Source: Xanthomonas axonopodis (lineage in GTDB: Bacteria; Pseudomonadota; Gammaproteobacteria; Xanthomonadales; Xanthomonadaceae). From it: DNA of 33,264 nucleotides. The notes under the pieces were generated by a model, which saw only the letters and a program-made list of their open reading frames with translations, searched no databases and was not told the origin of the DNA. This document shows, piece by piece, positions 9,411-18,111 of the stretch. The DNA is taken from the NCBI RefSeq assembly GCF_001304695.1, contig NZ_JFAQ01000085.1, forward strand, positions 1 to 33,264, given 5' to 3'. The translations under genes were made by a program, and so were the position numbers. Every line of letters starts with the position of its first letter. Position 1 is the first letter of the stretch.

Positions 9411-9457
9411 GATCCGATGCGGCCGCCCAGCGAAGCGATATGCCGGCCGCTCGGATC
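9411..9457 (+). repeat. Inverted repeat downstream of leuA
   Basis: GATCCGATGCGGCCG (9411-9425) pairs with CGGCCGCTCGGATC (9444-9457): 14 bp with a single bulged T and an 18-base loop. No T tract follows. It may act as a 3' end stabiliser or a factor-dependent stop between leuA and the convergent receptor gene. Confidence 0.6.
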
Positions 9458-9562
9458 GTAGCCTGATCGTAGGATCGGCAGGAGAAATCGTGATGGCGCC
9501 GCCCGGGCTCTGCTCAGCCTTCGCGGCAGCCTGTTGCCCCCGTAGCACAACGCATGCGCACC

Positions 9563-12355
9563 TCAAAATTTGTAGGTAAAGTTGGCATACAGTTGTCGCC
9601 CAATGGCGCTGTAGACGCGTGGAAAGTATGGCCACGCAGTGTAGGTATCGTCGCGCGGGTGGATCCTGTCGAATATGTTCACCACGCTGAGGCCGAGCGT
9701 GGCCTTGTCAGTGATCTGCTTGGCGATGTCCGCGTTCCAGATCACGTACGGCGCCACCCGCCCGGTCTCGGCGTAGTTGGGGCGCGAGCCGTATCGATAG
9801 CCGTACATGCTGGTCGTCCACTTGCCGACGCTCCAGTTCAGGCGCCAGTTGGTGCGGGTGCGGAACGCCAGGTAATCGACATCGTTCATCACGTCCACCG
9901 GCTTGGCACCGGCGAACTGCGCCACCTCCATCTTCAGCACGCGGGTGTAGCCGGCCTGAAGGCCCAGCGCGCCCCAGTCGCCGAGGTCGAGGCGGTAGCG
10001 CAGGTTGGCGTCCACGCCGTCGGTGCGCATCAGCGACTGGTTGATCGGGAAGGTCTCGAACGCGGTGATCTGGCCCTCGGCGGTGAGATCGGTGCCAGGG
10101 CTGCGGGTCACCGACTGGATGTAGAACTGACAGGCGGCCGACGCGGTATCGACCGGATTGCCCGCGCGATCACGGCCGAGCAGGCAGTTGGCGTTGTTCT
10201 CCAGCAGGCTCTCGCTGGAGATTGATTCGACCCGCCCTCCCAGTTCGATGCGGTAGTAGTCCGCGCTCAGCGACAGCGCCGGCAGCACGTCCCAGACCAA
10301 GCCCAGTGTGGTCGAGGTGCCCTTCTCCTCTTCCAGCAGCGGATTGGACGACTGGGTGGAGAAGGTCTGGTATTCGTGCGCGCTCGAACAGGCGACCGAC
10401 AGCGGATCCAGCCCGTCGCGGCGGCATAGGTATTCGTCGGTGACGGTGGGGTTGTTGGCGCTGGTGCCTGCGTAGATCCACAACAGGTCCGGCGCACGGA
10501 AACTGGTGGCATGGCTGCCACGCAGCAGCAGACTGTCGAACGGCCGCCATTCCAGCCCGACCTGCCAGGTGGTGGCGTCGTCGACCGAGGTAATGTCGTC
10601 GTACTTGTCGTAGCGCCCGGCCAGCGTCGCGTTGAGCCGGCTGAAGATCGGCACACGCAGCTCTACGCCGGCGGCGTAGCGGTCGCGCGGGCCGCCGCCG
10701 GGGGTCTGGGTGAGGTTGTAGATGCGCTCGTTGCCGGTGTAGTCCACGGTGGTGCGCGGATCTGGCTGAAGCTCGTACTTCTGCCGCGCCGCCTCCAGCA
10801 CAGTGGCGATCTGCAGCATGCCGGCCGGCAGTTCAAACAGGTCGCCGCTGAACACGAACTGCGCCTGGTCGGTGCTGGATTCGCCGCGGCTGACCACGTC
10901 GGTGGTGAGCTGGTCGTACAGCGCCGCGCTGCCCGGCGCGAACAGCCTGTCGGGATAGAACTGGCGGATCTCGGTGCCGTCCGGGCGATGGCCCAGCACC
11001 GGACCCATGTAGTAGTCGCGCACCGCGTTGGTGAGGAAGCGCGGCCGATGCGTGGTGATGTCGTAGCGCGACAGCGACACGCTCGCATCCCAGTCGAAGC
11101 GGCCGTCGAACAGCTTGCCGCGCACGCCGGCGTTGAGGTTCCAGGACTTCTCGTCGTACTCGATGTTCTTGATCCCACCCACTTCCGAAGGCAGGAAGAT
11201 GCGCTGCGCGGTGACCAGGCCCAGGGCCGGGTCGTAGACGGTGAACGCGCCTTCGCCGATGTAGTAGTGGGTCTGACTGGAGCTTTCGTCCTTGGAACGG
11301 TTGGCCAGCACCTGCGCGTAGCCGGTGACGCTGTCGCTGAAATCGAAACTGCCGGACAGGTAGCCCGAGGTCTTGCCGTAGCCGTTCTGCACCGAGCGGC
11401 CTTCGTAGTAGCCTAACGCACCGCAGCGGTTTGGCGCGGCCAGGTTGTCGGAGGTCTTGTACGGCACGAACGACGGGTTGGTCGCCGCGCAGATCGCGTC
11501 CAGCGCGCTGGCCGAAGTCGACAACGCGCCGCCGCTCGGCCACAGATAAGTGTTGCCGCGGCGCAGGTAGACGCCGGAGATCGAGGCATTGGGGCTGACC
11601 GGGTCGGCCTTGTTGTCGGGATGGTCGTAGTACGAATCCAGGAAGTCGCGCTGGCGGGCAACGATCGCTTCGCGGTCAAGCCTTTCGAACGCGTAGGTCA
11701 GGCTCCAGCGGTCGCCGGTGCGCCCGCCGCTCCATTGCAGCTGGCCGGTATCGCCGCCGCCGCGCGTGGTTGTGCCGCCACGCAGGCGCAGCGTGTTGCC
11801 GCTGAAATCGCGCTTGGTGATGATGTTGACCACGCCGGCCACCGCATCGGAGCCATAGATCGCCGAGGCGCCGCCACTCATCACCTCGATACGCTCTACC
11901 GCTGCGGCCGGGATGCTGCCCAGGCTGACCGCGGTGCCGTTGGCGCCGTATGACTGCGGATAATCGGCCATGCGCTTGCCGTTGAGCAGGATCAGCTGAT
12001 AGCCCGGGCCCAGACCACGCAGGTTGAGATATTGGCCATTGGGCGAACTGCCTGTCTGGTCGCTTTCGTTTAACGCGCTGCCGCTGAACTGGGTCAGCGT
12101 ACCGAGGGATTCCCACACGGTGCTGAAGCCTTGCTTGCGGATGTCCTCGGCAGTGATGACGGTCACCGGCGCCGGACCCTCCACCTGCGCGCGCGCAATG
12201 CGCGAGCCGGTAACGGTGATCGTATCCAGCTGGCGCGTGGCGGTTGATGTTTCCTGCGCCGTTGCAAAAAACGACAGCGACGCTCCCACCAGCAACACAA
12301 GCAGCAGGCGAGACCGCGGTAGTTGGAAGCCGGAATGTACGCTGTGGACGGACAC
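9563..12355 (-). CDS. TonB-dependent outer membrane receptor
   Basis: 930 residues, GTG start at 12355 with AGGGA about 9 bases upstream. The signal peptide is hydrophobic at about 15-33 and ends near ATA-QE. The TonB box follows (DTITVTGSR), then the plug domain (PVTVITAEDIRKQGF, LNLRGLGPGYQLILLNGKR, VERIEVMSGGASAIYGSDAVAGVVNIITK), then a beta-barrel to the C-terminal aromatic residue (ANFTYKF). Several cysteine pairs sit in predicted outer loops. The plug lacks an N-terminal signalling extension, so it is not an anti-sigma type receptor. The substrate cannot be told; Xanthomonas has many such receptors for plant glycans and siderophores. It stands alone between leuA and the leuCDB operon, convergent with leuA. 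Confidence 0.93.
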   Translation of the reverse strand: MSVHSVHSGFQLPRSRLLLVLLVGASLSFFATAQETSTATRQLDTITVTGSRIARAQVEGPAPVTVITAEDIRKQGFSTVWESLGTLTQFSGSALNESDQTGSSPNGQYLNLRGLGPGYQLILLNGKRMADYPQSYGANGTAVSLGSIPAAAVERIEVMSGGASAIYGSDAVAGVVNIITKRDFSGNTLRLRGGTTTRGGGDTGQLQWSGGRTGDRWSLTYAFERLDREAIVARQRDFLDSYYDHPDNKADPVSPNASISGVYLRRGNTYLWPSGGALSTSASALDAICAATNPSFVPYKTSDNLAAPNRCGALGYYEGRSVQNGYGKTSGYLSGSFDFSDSVTGYAQVLANRSKDESSSQTHYYIGEGAFTVYDPALGLVTAQRIFLPSEVGGIKNIEYDEKSWNLNAGVRGKLFDGRFDWDASVSLSRYDITTHRPRFLTNAVRDYYMGPVLGHRPDGTEIRQFYPDRLFAPGSAALYDQLTTDVVSRGESSTDQAQFVFSGDLFELPAGMLQIATVLEAARQKYELQPDPRTTVDYTGNERIYNLTQTPGGGPRDRYAAGVELRVPIFSRLNATLAGRYDKYDDITSVDDATTWQVGLEWRPFDSLLLRGSHATSFRAPDLLWIYAGTSANNPTVTDEYLCRRDGLDPLSVACSSAHEYQTFSTQSSNPLLEEEKGTSTTLGLVWDVLPALSLSADYYRIELGGRVESISSESLLENNANCLLGRDRAGNPVDTASAACQFYIQSVTRSPGTDLTAEGQITAFETFPINQSLMRTDGVDANLRYRLDLGDWGALGLQAGYTRVLKMEVAQFAGAKPVDVMNDVDYLAFRTRTNWRLNWSVGKWTTSMYGYRYGSRPNYAETGRVAPYVIWNADIAKQITDKATLGLSVVNIFDRIHPRDDTYTAWPYFPRVYSAIGRQLYANFTYKF

Positions 12356-12813
12356 GCAGATCTTTCCCTACAAACGACGGGTTAACGATGACGATGGCAC
12401 GCGAGTCGACGCGCGGCCGGCATTCGACGGCAGGCCCAATGCCTACACACCGACACCATCGCACATGCCAGCGATTGCGTAACCGTGCGGACCGAAGATT
12501 TGTTTCAATTGCGAAGTCCGGAGGCCACAGTTCCTCGTAGAGACTTCACCGGAGACGACCGGCAGGGACGACCAAGACGCTCGCACGCTACCTGACTTGG
12601 ACACGCTGTAAATCCGTCCAAGCGGGCCGCACAAACAGCCACGCCGACGCGCGCTCAAACACCGCCGGTGGCTATTGAGGGCAGGTAGATAACGCGGGTT
12701 ATGGCTGGCCGATCATGCTCGGGAATCGTTCAACCAGCCAAACGAAAATGGTCAGCATCCAGCACAATGGCAGCCCCCACTGGGACCGCAGGACTCAAAG
12801 AGACAAACGCTTT
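12356..12813. other. 458-base intergenic region upstream of the receptor and downstream of leuB
   Basis: No gene seen on either strand. Two inverted repeats stand out. CTTGGAC (12596-12602) with GTCCAAG (12616-12622), 13 bases apart, could be an operator for the receptor gene. TGGCTGG (12702-12708) with CCAGCCA (12734-12740) lies just past leuB and may be part of its transcript end. Neither has a T tract. Confidence 0.4.
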
Positions 12814-13887
12814 TCACAGCGCAGTAACCACCGCATCGCCCATTGCCACGGTGCCGACCTTGGTGGTGCCTTCCGACCAGATGTCGGCAGTGCGCAGGCC
12901 TTGATCGAGCACCTTGCCAACCGCATCTTCGATCGCATCTGCCGCAGCGGCCTGCGCGAACGTATAGCGCAGCATCATCGCCACCGACAGGATTGTGGCC
13001 AGCGGATTGGCAATGCCCTTGCCGGCGATGTCCGGTGCCGAACCATGGCAGGGCTCGTACATGCCCTTGCTGTTGGCATCCAGCGAGGCCGACGGCAGCA
13101 TGCCGATGGAACCGGTGAGCATGGATGCCTGGTCGGACAGGATGTCGCCGAACATGTTGTCGGTCACGATCACGTCGAACTGCTTGGGCGCACGCACCAA
13201 CTGCATCGCCGCGTTGTCCACGTACATATGCGACAGCGCGATATCCGGGTAGTCCTTGGCCACTTCTTCGACCACTGCACGCCATAGCTGGCTCGATGCC
13301 AGCACGTTGGCCTTGTCGACCGAACACAACTTCTTGCCGCGCAGGCGCGCCATATCGAAACCGGCCTTGGCGATGCGACGAATCTCGCTCTCGCTATACG
13401 GCAAGGTGTCGTATGCCTGGCGTTCGCCATTGTCCAAGGTGCGGTTACCACGCGGCTGGCCGAAATAGATGCCGCCAGTAAGCTCGCGCAGGATCAGCAG
13501 ATCCAGCCCGGCCACGACCTCCGGCTTGAGCGTGGACGCGTCGGCCAGCTGCGGATACAGCAAGGCCGGCCGCAAGTTGGCGAACAAGCCCAGCTGCGAG
13601 CGGATCTTGAGCAGCCCACGCTCCGGGCGCAGCGCCGGGTCGATGGTGTCCCACTGCGGGCCACCCACCGCGCCCAGCAGCACTGCATCGGCGGCGCGCG
13701 CGCGCTCCAGCGTTTCATCGGCCAACGGGCTGCCATATTTGTCGTAGGCGGCACCGCCCAGCTCGTCATACACCAGCTCGAACCCCAGACCATGTTGCGC
13801 GTCGATGCGCTTCAACACCTTGACCGCTTCGGCCATGATTTCCGGGCCGATGCCGTCGCCGGGAAGAATCAGAATCTGCTTGCTCAT
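12814..13887 (-). CDS. leuB: 3-isopropylmalate dehydrogenase
   Basis: 357 residues, normal length. NAD-dependent oxidative decarboxylation of 3-isopropylmalate to 2-oxoisocaproate. Start ATG at 13887 gives the canonical beginning [17 protein letters not shown] and has GAGG 5 bases upstream. The family signature is present ([16 protein letters not shown], then [10 protein letters not shown]) with the substrate-binding [12 protein letters not shown] stretch and the [13 protein letters not shown] segment. It is the last gene of the minus-strand leuC-leuD-methyltransferase-leuB operon, 37 bases after the methyltransferase stop. Confidence 0.97.
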   Translation of the reverse strand: MSKQILILPGDGIGPEIMAEAVKVLKRIDAQHGLGFELVYDELGGAAYDKYGSPLADETLERARAADAVLLGAVGGPQWDTIDPALRPERGLLKIRSQLGLFANLRPALLYPQLADASTLKPEVVAGLDLLILRELTGGIYFGQPRGNRTLDNGERQAYDTLPYSESEIRRIAKAGFDMARLRGKKLCSVDKANVLASSQLWRAVVEEVAKDYPDIALSHMYVDNAAMQLVRAPKQFDVIVTDNMFGDILSDQASMLTGSIGMLPSASLDANSKGMYEPCHGSAPDIAGKGIANPLATILSVAMMLRYTFAQAAAADAIEDAVGKVLDQGLRTADIWSEGTTKVGTVAMGDAVVTAL

Positions 13888-13924
13888 GCAATCCTCGTGG
13901 GTTGGCGCCACCGCGCCATGGGAA

Positions 13925-14710
13925 TCAACGTGCCGCCCACAGCACCAGCACGTCGGTGCTGAAAGAGCCGTCGGCGGCAATCTGAAAAGAGTCGCGAACA
14001 TCGTCCACCGCTGCGTCCTGCAGCGCGCGGATTGCCGCGCGGAGCACCGCGGGAGTGCGCATGCGGTCCACCCAGCTCAGGTAGTCCAGCTGCAGACGTT
14101 GGCAACGATGGCGCTGCACCTGCAGGTCGGCCTCGCCCAGCATCTGCAGCCACTGCGCCACGCTGTAGTCGCGCACATGACTGGTATCGCGTAGCAGTTC
14201 GATTGCCTGCAGATGCGTGTCCAGCAGGGGCAAACCCGGCGCCACCACATCGATGAAGGCCGCAACGCCGCCCGGCCGCAGGACCCGCCGCACTTCGCGC
14301 AATGCCTGCCCCAGGTCGCTCCAGTGGTGCGCCGAATATCGGCTGACCACCACATCCAGGCTGCAGGTTTCGAACGGCAGGCACTCGGCGACACCGCGCA
14401 AGGTGCGCACCTGGGCCAGGCCGCGCTCCGCCGCCGTGGCCGCCACGACCTCCAGCATCTCGGCCGAGAGATCGTAGGCCACGACATCGGCCATCATGTG
14501 CGCGAACTGAAAACTCACATGACCGGCCCCACAGCCCAGGTCGAGCAGGCGACCATTGCGATGCCCCTCCAGGCCAGCGCGCAGTTCGGCGAACTCGGTG
14601 CCCTGTGCATGCACCTCGCTCTGCAGATAGGCCTGCGCCTGCGCACCGAACTGCACGGCGACATGCGCGCCCAGGGTGTCCGCGCGCGGAGATGACGCCG
14701 CTGCGATCAC
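13925..14710 (-). CDS. SAM-dependent class I methyltransferase (UbiE/BioC-like) inside the leu operon
   Basis: 261 residues. Start taken as the GTG at 14710, which overlaps the leuD TGA as GTGA; no in-frame ATG precedes the conserved part. SAM motif I is [16 protein letters not shown], followed by the acidic residue after strand 2 ([11 protein letters not shown]), motif II around [21 protein letters not shown] and motif [15 protein letters not shown]. It most resembles small-molecule methyltransferases of the Methyltransf_11 group. The substrate is not known. It sits between leuD and leuB with tight coupling, so it is made together with the leucine enzymes. Such a gene is not part of the standard pathway; a role on a 2-oxo acid or another metabolite is only a guess. 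Confidence 0.85.
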   Translation of the reverse strand: MIAAASSPRADTLGAHVAVQFGAQAQAYLQSEVHAQGTEFAELRAGLEGHRNGRLLDLGCGAGHVSFQFAHMMADVVAYDLSAEMLEVVAATAAERGLAQVRTLRGVAECLPFETCSLDVVVSRYSAHHWSDLGQALREVRRVLRPGGVAAFIDVVAPGLPLLDTHLQAIELLRDTSHVRDYSVAQWLQMLGEADLQVQRHRCQRLQLDYLSWVDRMRTPAVLRAAIRALQDAAVDDVRDSFQIAADGSFSTDVLVLWAAR

Positions 14711-15354
14711 TGCAGGGCGCCGAACAGCCACGGCTGCCGCACGCGATGGGCTTGCTCGAACCGACCGATCGCATCGGCGTCCTGCAAGGTGAGGCCGATA
14801 TCGTCCAGCCCGTTGAGCAGGCAGTGTTTGCGGAAGGCAGCGATATCGAAGCCGTACTCCACGCCATCGGGCCGGCGCACGCGTTGCGCAGCCAGATCCA
14901 CGGTGAGCTGGTAGCCCTTGAGCGCCAGGCATTGTTCGAACAACGCATCGACCTCTGCTTCGGCCAGCACGATCGGCAGCAGGCCGTTCTTGAAACTGTT
15001 GTTGTAGAAGATGTCGGCAAAGCTCGGCGCGATCACGGTGCGAAAGCCGTATTCGTCTAGCGCCCACGGCGCATGCTCGCGCGAGGAACCGCAGCCGAAG
15101 TTTTCCCGGGCCAGCAAAACGCTGGCGCCCTGATAGCGCGGGAAATTGAGCACGAATTCGGGATTGAGCGGGCGCGTGCTGTTGTCGCGACCAGGCTCGC
15201 CGATATCCAGATAGCGCCACTCGTCGAACAGGTTCGGCCCGAAGCCGGTGCGCTTGATCGACTTCAGAAACTGCTTGGGAATGATCTGGTCGGTATCGAC
15301 ATTGGCGCGATCCAGCGGCGCGACCAGTCCGGTGTGTTGGGTGAAAGGAGTCAT
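14707..15354 (-). CDS. leuD: 3-isopropylmalate dehydratase small subunit
   Basis: 215 residues, usual length. Partner of LeuC in the isomerisation of 2- to 3-isopropylmalate. Swivelling domain with [19 protein letters not shown] and IIPKQFLKS at the N-terminus and [15 protein letters not shown] in the middle. The ATG at 15354 gives the expected N-terminus, but the 15 bases before it (CTCTCTCA) hold no Shine-Dalgarno site, and an inverted repeat element lies directly upstream. Translation may therefore be weaker than that of leuC. Its stop overlaps the methyltransferase start. Confidence 0.96.
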   Translation of the reverse strand: MTPFTQHTGLVAPLDRANVDTDQIIPKQFLKSIKRTGFGPNLFDEWRYLDIGEPGRDNSTRPLNPEFVLNFPRYQGASVLLARENFGCGSSREHAPWALDEYGFRTVIAPSFADIFYNNSFKNGLLPIVLAEAEVDALFEQCLALKGYQLTVDLAAQRVRRPDGVEYGFDIAAFRKHCLLNGLDDIGLTLQDADAIGRFEQAHRVRQPWLFGALQ

Positions 15355-15366
15355 TGAGAGAGGCCG

Positions 15367-15452
15367 GGATTTGGGAGTGGGGATTTGGGATTCGAAAAGG
15401 CTGGGGATGGCGGAGCGCTTTTTACGAATCCCGAATCCCCACTCCCGAATCC
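15367..15452. repeat. Inverted repeat element of the GGGATTCGGGA type between leuC and leuD
   Basis: Arms at 15367-15394 and 15425-15452 are 28 bp each and match as inverted copies with two mismatches. The unit is GGATTCGGGAGTGGGGATTC-like. The inner 30 bases are themselves partly self-complementary (AAAAGGC and GCGCTTTT), so the transcript can fold into one long hairpin. Short repeats of this type are known to be scattered between genes in Xanthomonas. Here one arm supplies the last codons and the stop of leuC. Confidence 0.85.
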
Positions 15453-16870
15453 GCGAGTTCACGCACATCGACAAAATGCCCGCTCACTGCCGCCGCGGCG
15501 GCCATCGCCGGGCTGACCAGATGCGTGCGGCCGCCGGCGCCCTGGCGGCCTTCGAAGTTGCGGTTGGAGGTCGAAGCGCAATGCTCGCCGCTGCCCAGCT
15601 TGTCCGGGTTCATGGCCAGACACATCGAGCAGCCTGGCTCGCGCCATTCGAAACCGGCATCCAGAAACACCTTGTCCAGGCCTTCGGCTTCGGCCTGTGC
15701 CTTCACCAGGCCCGAGCCCGGCACCACCAACGCCTGCTTGATGGTGGAAGCCAGCTTGCGGCCCTTGGCCACCGCAGCGGCGGCACGCAGGTCTTCGATC
15801 CGCGAGTTGGTGCACGAGCCAATGAACACGCGATCCAGGCGGATGGCGGTGATCGGCTGGTTGGCGGTCAATCCCATGTATTTGAGCGCGCGCTCGATCG
15901 AATCGCGCCTGGTCGGGTCCTGCTCGGTGGCAGGATCGGGCACGTGCTGATCGATGGCCAACACCATTTCCGGCGAAGTGCCCCAGCTGACCTGCGGCTT
16001 GATCTCTTCGGCACGCAACTCCACCACGGTGTCGAAATGTGCGTCCGGATCGGAGACCAGCGTGCTCCATAGCGCCACCGCTGCATCCCAGTCGGCGCCC
16101 TTGGGTGCGAACGGGCGCCCTTTGACGTAGGCAATCGTCTTCTCGTCCACCGCCACCATGCCCACGCGCGCACCGGCTTCGATGGACATGTTGCAGATGG
16201 TCATGCGTCCTTCCATCGACAGGTCGCGGATGGCGCTGCCGGCAAATTCCAGCGCATGCCCGTTGCCGCCGGCGGTGCCGATCTTGCCGATCACCGCCAG
16301 CACGATGTCCTTGGCGGTCACCCCGAACGGCAGCGTACCTTCCACGCGCACCTGCATGTTCTTCATCTTCTTGGCGATCAGGCACTGCGTGGCCAGCACG
16401 TGCTCGACCTCGGAGGTGCCGATGCCATGCGCCAACGCGCCGAACGCGCCATGCGTGGAGGTGTGCGAATCGCCGCAGACCACGGTCATGCCCGGCAAGG
16501 TGGCGCCCTGCTCCGGGCCGACCACGTGCACGATGCCCTGGCGCGCATCGTTCATCTTGAACTCAAGAATGCCGAAGTCGTCGCAGTTCTCGTCCAGCGT
16601 CTGCACCTGCAGACGCGAGACCTCGTCGGAGATCGACTCCAGTCCGCCCTGGCGCTCGGCGCGCGTGGTCGGCACGTTATGGTCGGGCGTGGCGATATTG
16701 GCGTCGATGCGCCATGGCTTGCGTCCGGCCAGGCGCAGGCCCTCGAAGGCTTGCGGCGAGGTCACTTCGTGCAGGATGTGGCGGTCGATGTAGATCAGCG
16801 ACGAACCATCGTCACGGCGTGTGACCTCATGCAGTTCCCACAGCTTGTCGTACAGGGTCTTGGCAGTCAT
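15422..16870 (-). CDS. leuC: 3-isopropylmalate dehydratase large subunit
   Basis: 482 residues; the usual LeuC has about 465-475. Aconitase-fold enzyme with a [4Fe-4S] cluster: ligands C353 (IGSCTNSR), C414 and C417 (GCSMC). [13 protein letters not shown] and [15 protein letters not shown] signatures are present. It starts at the ATG at 16870, shortly after a divergent regulatory region, with only a weak GGA upstream. The last residues, [10 protein letters not shown], do not belong to the family; they are encoded by the inverted repeat at 15425-15452, whose TAA ends the gene. The natural C-terminus near VRELA has thus been extended by about ten residues. First gene of the minus-strand leu operon. 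Confidence 0.96.
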   Translation of the reverse strand: MTAKTLYDKLWELHEVTRRDDGSSLIYIDRHILHEVTSPQAFEGLRLAGRKPWRIDANIATPDHNVPTTRAERQGGLESISDEVSRLQVQTLDENCDDFGILEFKMNDARQGIVHVVGPEQGATLPGMTVVCGDSHTSTHGAFGALAHGIGTSEVEHVLATQCLIAKKMKNMQVRVEGTLPFGVTAKDIVLAVIGKIGTAGGNGHALEFAGSAIRDLSMEGRMTICNMSIEAGARVGMVAVDEKTIAYVKGRPFAPKGADWDAAVALWSTLVSDPDAHFDTVVELRAEEIKPQVSWGTSPEMVLAIDQHVPDPATEQDPTRRDSIERALKYMGLTANQPITAIRLDRVFIGSCTNSRIEDLRAAAAVAKGRKLASTIKQALVVPGSGLVKAQAEAEGLDKVFLDAGFEWREPGCSMCLAMNPDKLGSGEHCASTSNRNFEGRQGAGGRTHLVSPAMAAAAAVSGHFVDVRELADSGVGIRDS

Positions 16871-16947
16871 CGCGGCAATCCGAGTGGCGGATGGTGGGTG
16901 CGCCCACCTGGCTGAAATCGATGCTAGGAGCTTGCCTTGGATTACGC

Positions 16948-16980
16948 AAATTCATATTATTTATTCAAAAAATGAATTTT
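16948..16980. promoter_or_regulatory. LysR-type operator in the leuC/lysR divergent promoter
   Basis: ATTCA-AAAAA-TGAAT (16963-16977) is a perfect 15-bp palindrome of the T-N11-A form recognised by LysR-type regulators. A wider pair AAATTCAT (16948-16955) and ATGAATTT (16972-16979) overlaps it. The stretch is much richer in A and T than its surroundings and lies in the 120 bases shared by leuC and the regulator. Confidence 0.7.
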
Positions 16981-16990
16981 AGGAATAGCA

Positions 16991-17875
16991 ATGGATCTGG
17001 CGAGCCTGAATGCCTTCGTGGCGATCGCCGAAAGCGGCAGCTTTTCGGCAGCCGGCGAGGCCCTGCACCTGACCCAGCCGGCAGTGAGCAAACGCATCGC
17101 GCTGCTGGAGGCGCAATTGTCGGCGCGGCTGTTCGACCGCCTGGGGCGGCAAGTGGTGCTGACCGAAGCCGGCCAGGCGTTGCTGCCGCGCGCGCAACGC
17201 ATCCTGGCCGAGCTGCAGGACACCCGCCGCGTGCTGGAGCATTTGGGTGCAGCCGTTGGCGGCCGCTTGAGCCTGGCCACCAGCCACCATGTGGGGCTGC
17301 ACCGCCTGCCGGCCTTGTTGCGCGGTTTTGCCACGCAACATCCGCAGGCGGCGCTGGACATCCGGTTTCTGGATTCGGAGCTGGCCTACGCCGCGGTGCT
17401 GCGCGGCGAGGTGGAACTGGCAGTGACAACCCTGGCACCAGACACGCGCGCTCCGCTGCGCGCGCAGCCGATCTGGCATGACCGCCTGCAGTTCGTCGTT
17501 GCACCCGACCACCCGTTGTCAACACGGTCTGCGGTGTCGCTGGACGATGTGGTGGCGCACCCGGCGGTGTTGCCGGATCCGGGCACCTTCACCCATCGCA
17601 TCGTTGCCAATCTGTTCGCCGAGCGCGGTCTGGTGCCGAGTCTGCGCATGACCACCAATTACCTGGAAACGATCAAGATGCTGGTGTCGGTGGGCCTGGC
17701 CTGGAGCGTGCTGCCCGAGCGCATGATCGACCACCAGATCGTGGCGCTGCCGTTGGCCGATGTCGCGTTATCCCGCGAGCTAGGTTGCGTCACGCATGGC
17801 GGGCGCACTTTGTCGCGTGCGGCGCAGGCATTTGTTGCGTTGTTGCATGTGCAGGCGGATCTGGCGCAAGCGTAG
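16991..17875 (+). CDS. LysR-family transcriptional regulator, divergent from leuCDB
   Basis: 294 residues, typical length. The N-terminal winged helix-turn-helix covers about 1-60 (LNAFVAIAESGSFSAAGEALHL, with TQPAVSKRIALLEAQL as recognition part; these are two stretches). The effector-binding domain runs from about 90 to the end and has the periplasmic binding protein fold pattern. AGGAA lies about 7 bases before the ATG. Being divergent from leuC with a T-N11-A palindrome between them, it most likely activates the leu operon in response to a pathway intermediate, as known for IlvY and LeuO-type or isopropylmalate-responsive regulators. The ligand is an inference. Confidence 0.92.
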   Translation: MDLASLNAFVAIAESGSFSAAGEALHLTQPAVSKRIALLEAQLSARLFDRLGRQVVLTEAGQALLPRAQRILAELQDTRRVLEHLGAAVGGRLSLATSHHVGLHRLPALLRGFATQHPQAALDIRFLDSELAYAAVLRGEVELAVTTLAPDTRAPLRAQPIWHDRLQFVVAPDHPLSTRSAVSLDDVVAHPAVLPDPGTFTHRIVANLFAERGLVPSLRMTTNYLETIKMLVSVGLAWSVLPERMIDHQIVALPLADVALSRELGCVTHGGRTLSRAAQAFVALLHVQADLAQA

Positions 17876-18111
17876 GCTGCCGGCGATATGTCTGCAGCGT
17901 GCTGCACGCATCGGCGAAAGATGACGTCAATTTCGATCTCGGCACGGCCGCACGAGAAGTGCGATGCGTCATGCACACGCAGCTTGCTGACTCGGCAATG
18001 CCGCGGCCGGCAATGCTGCGATTCTTCTTCGCCACACGCCACCCGTGCAATGGAACAACACCCGTGTTGCATCGAGCCTGCGTCCAGCAGTTCACGAGCG
18101 TAAGCAACGTC
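17876..18111. other. Intergenic region with no recognised feature
   Basis: About 240 bases between the LysR gene and the convergent broken cyclase. I see no gene, terminator or repeat that I can support. Confidence 0.5.
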
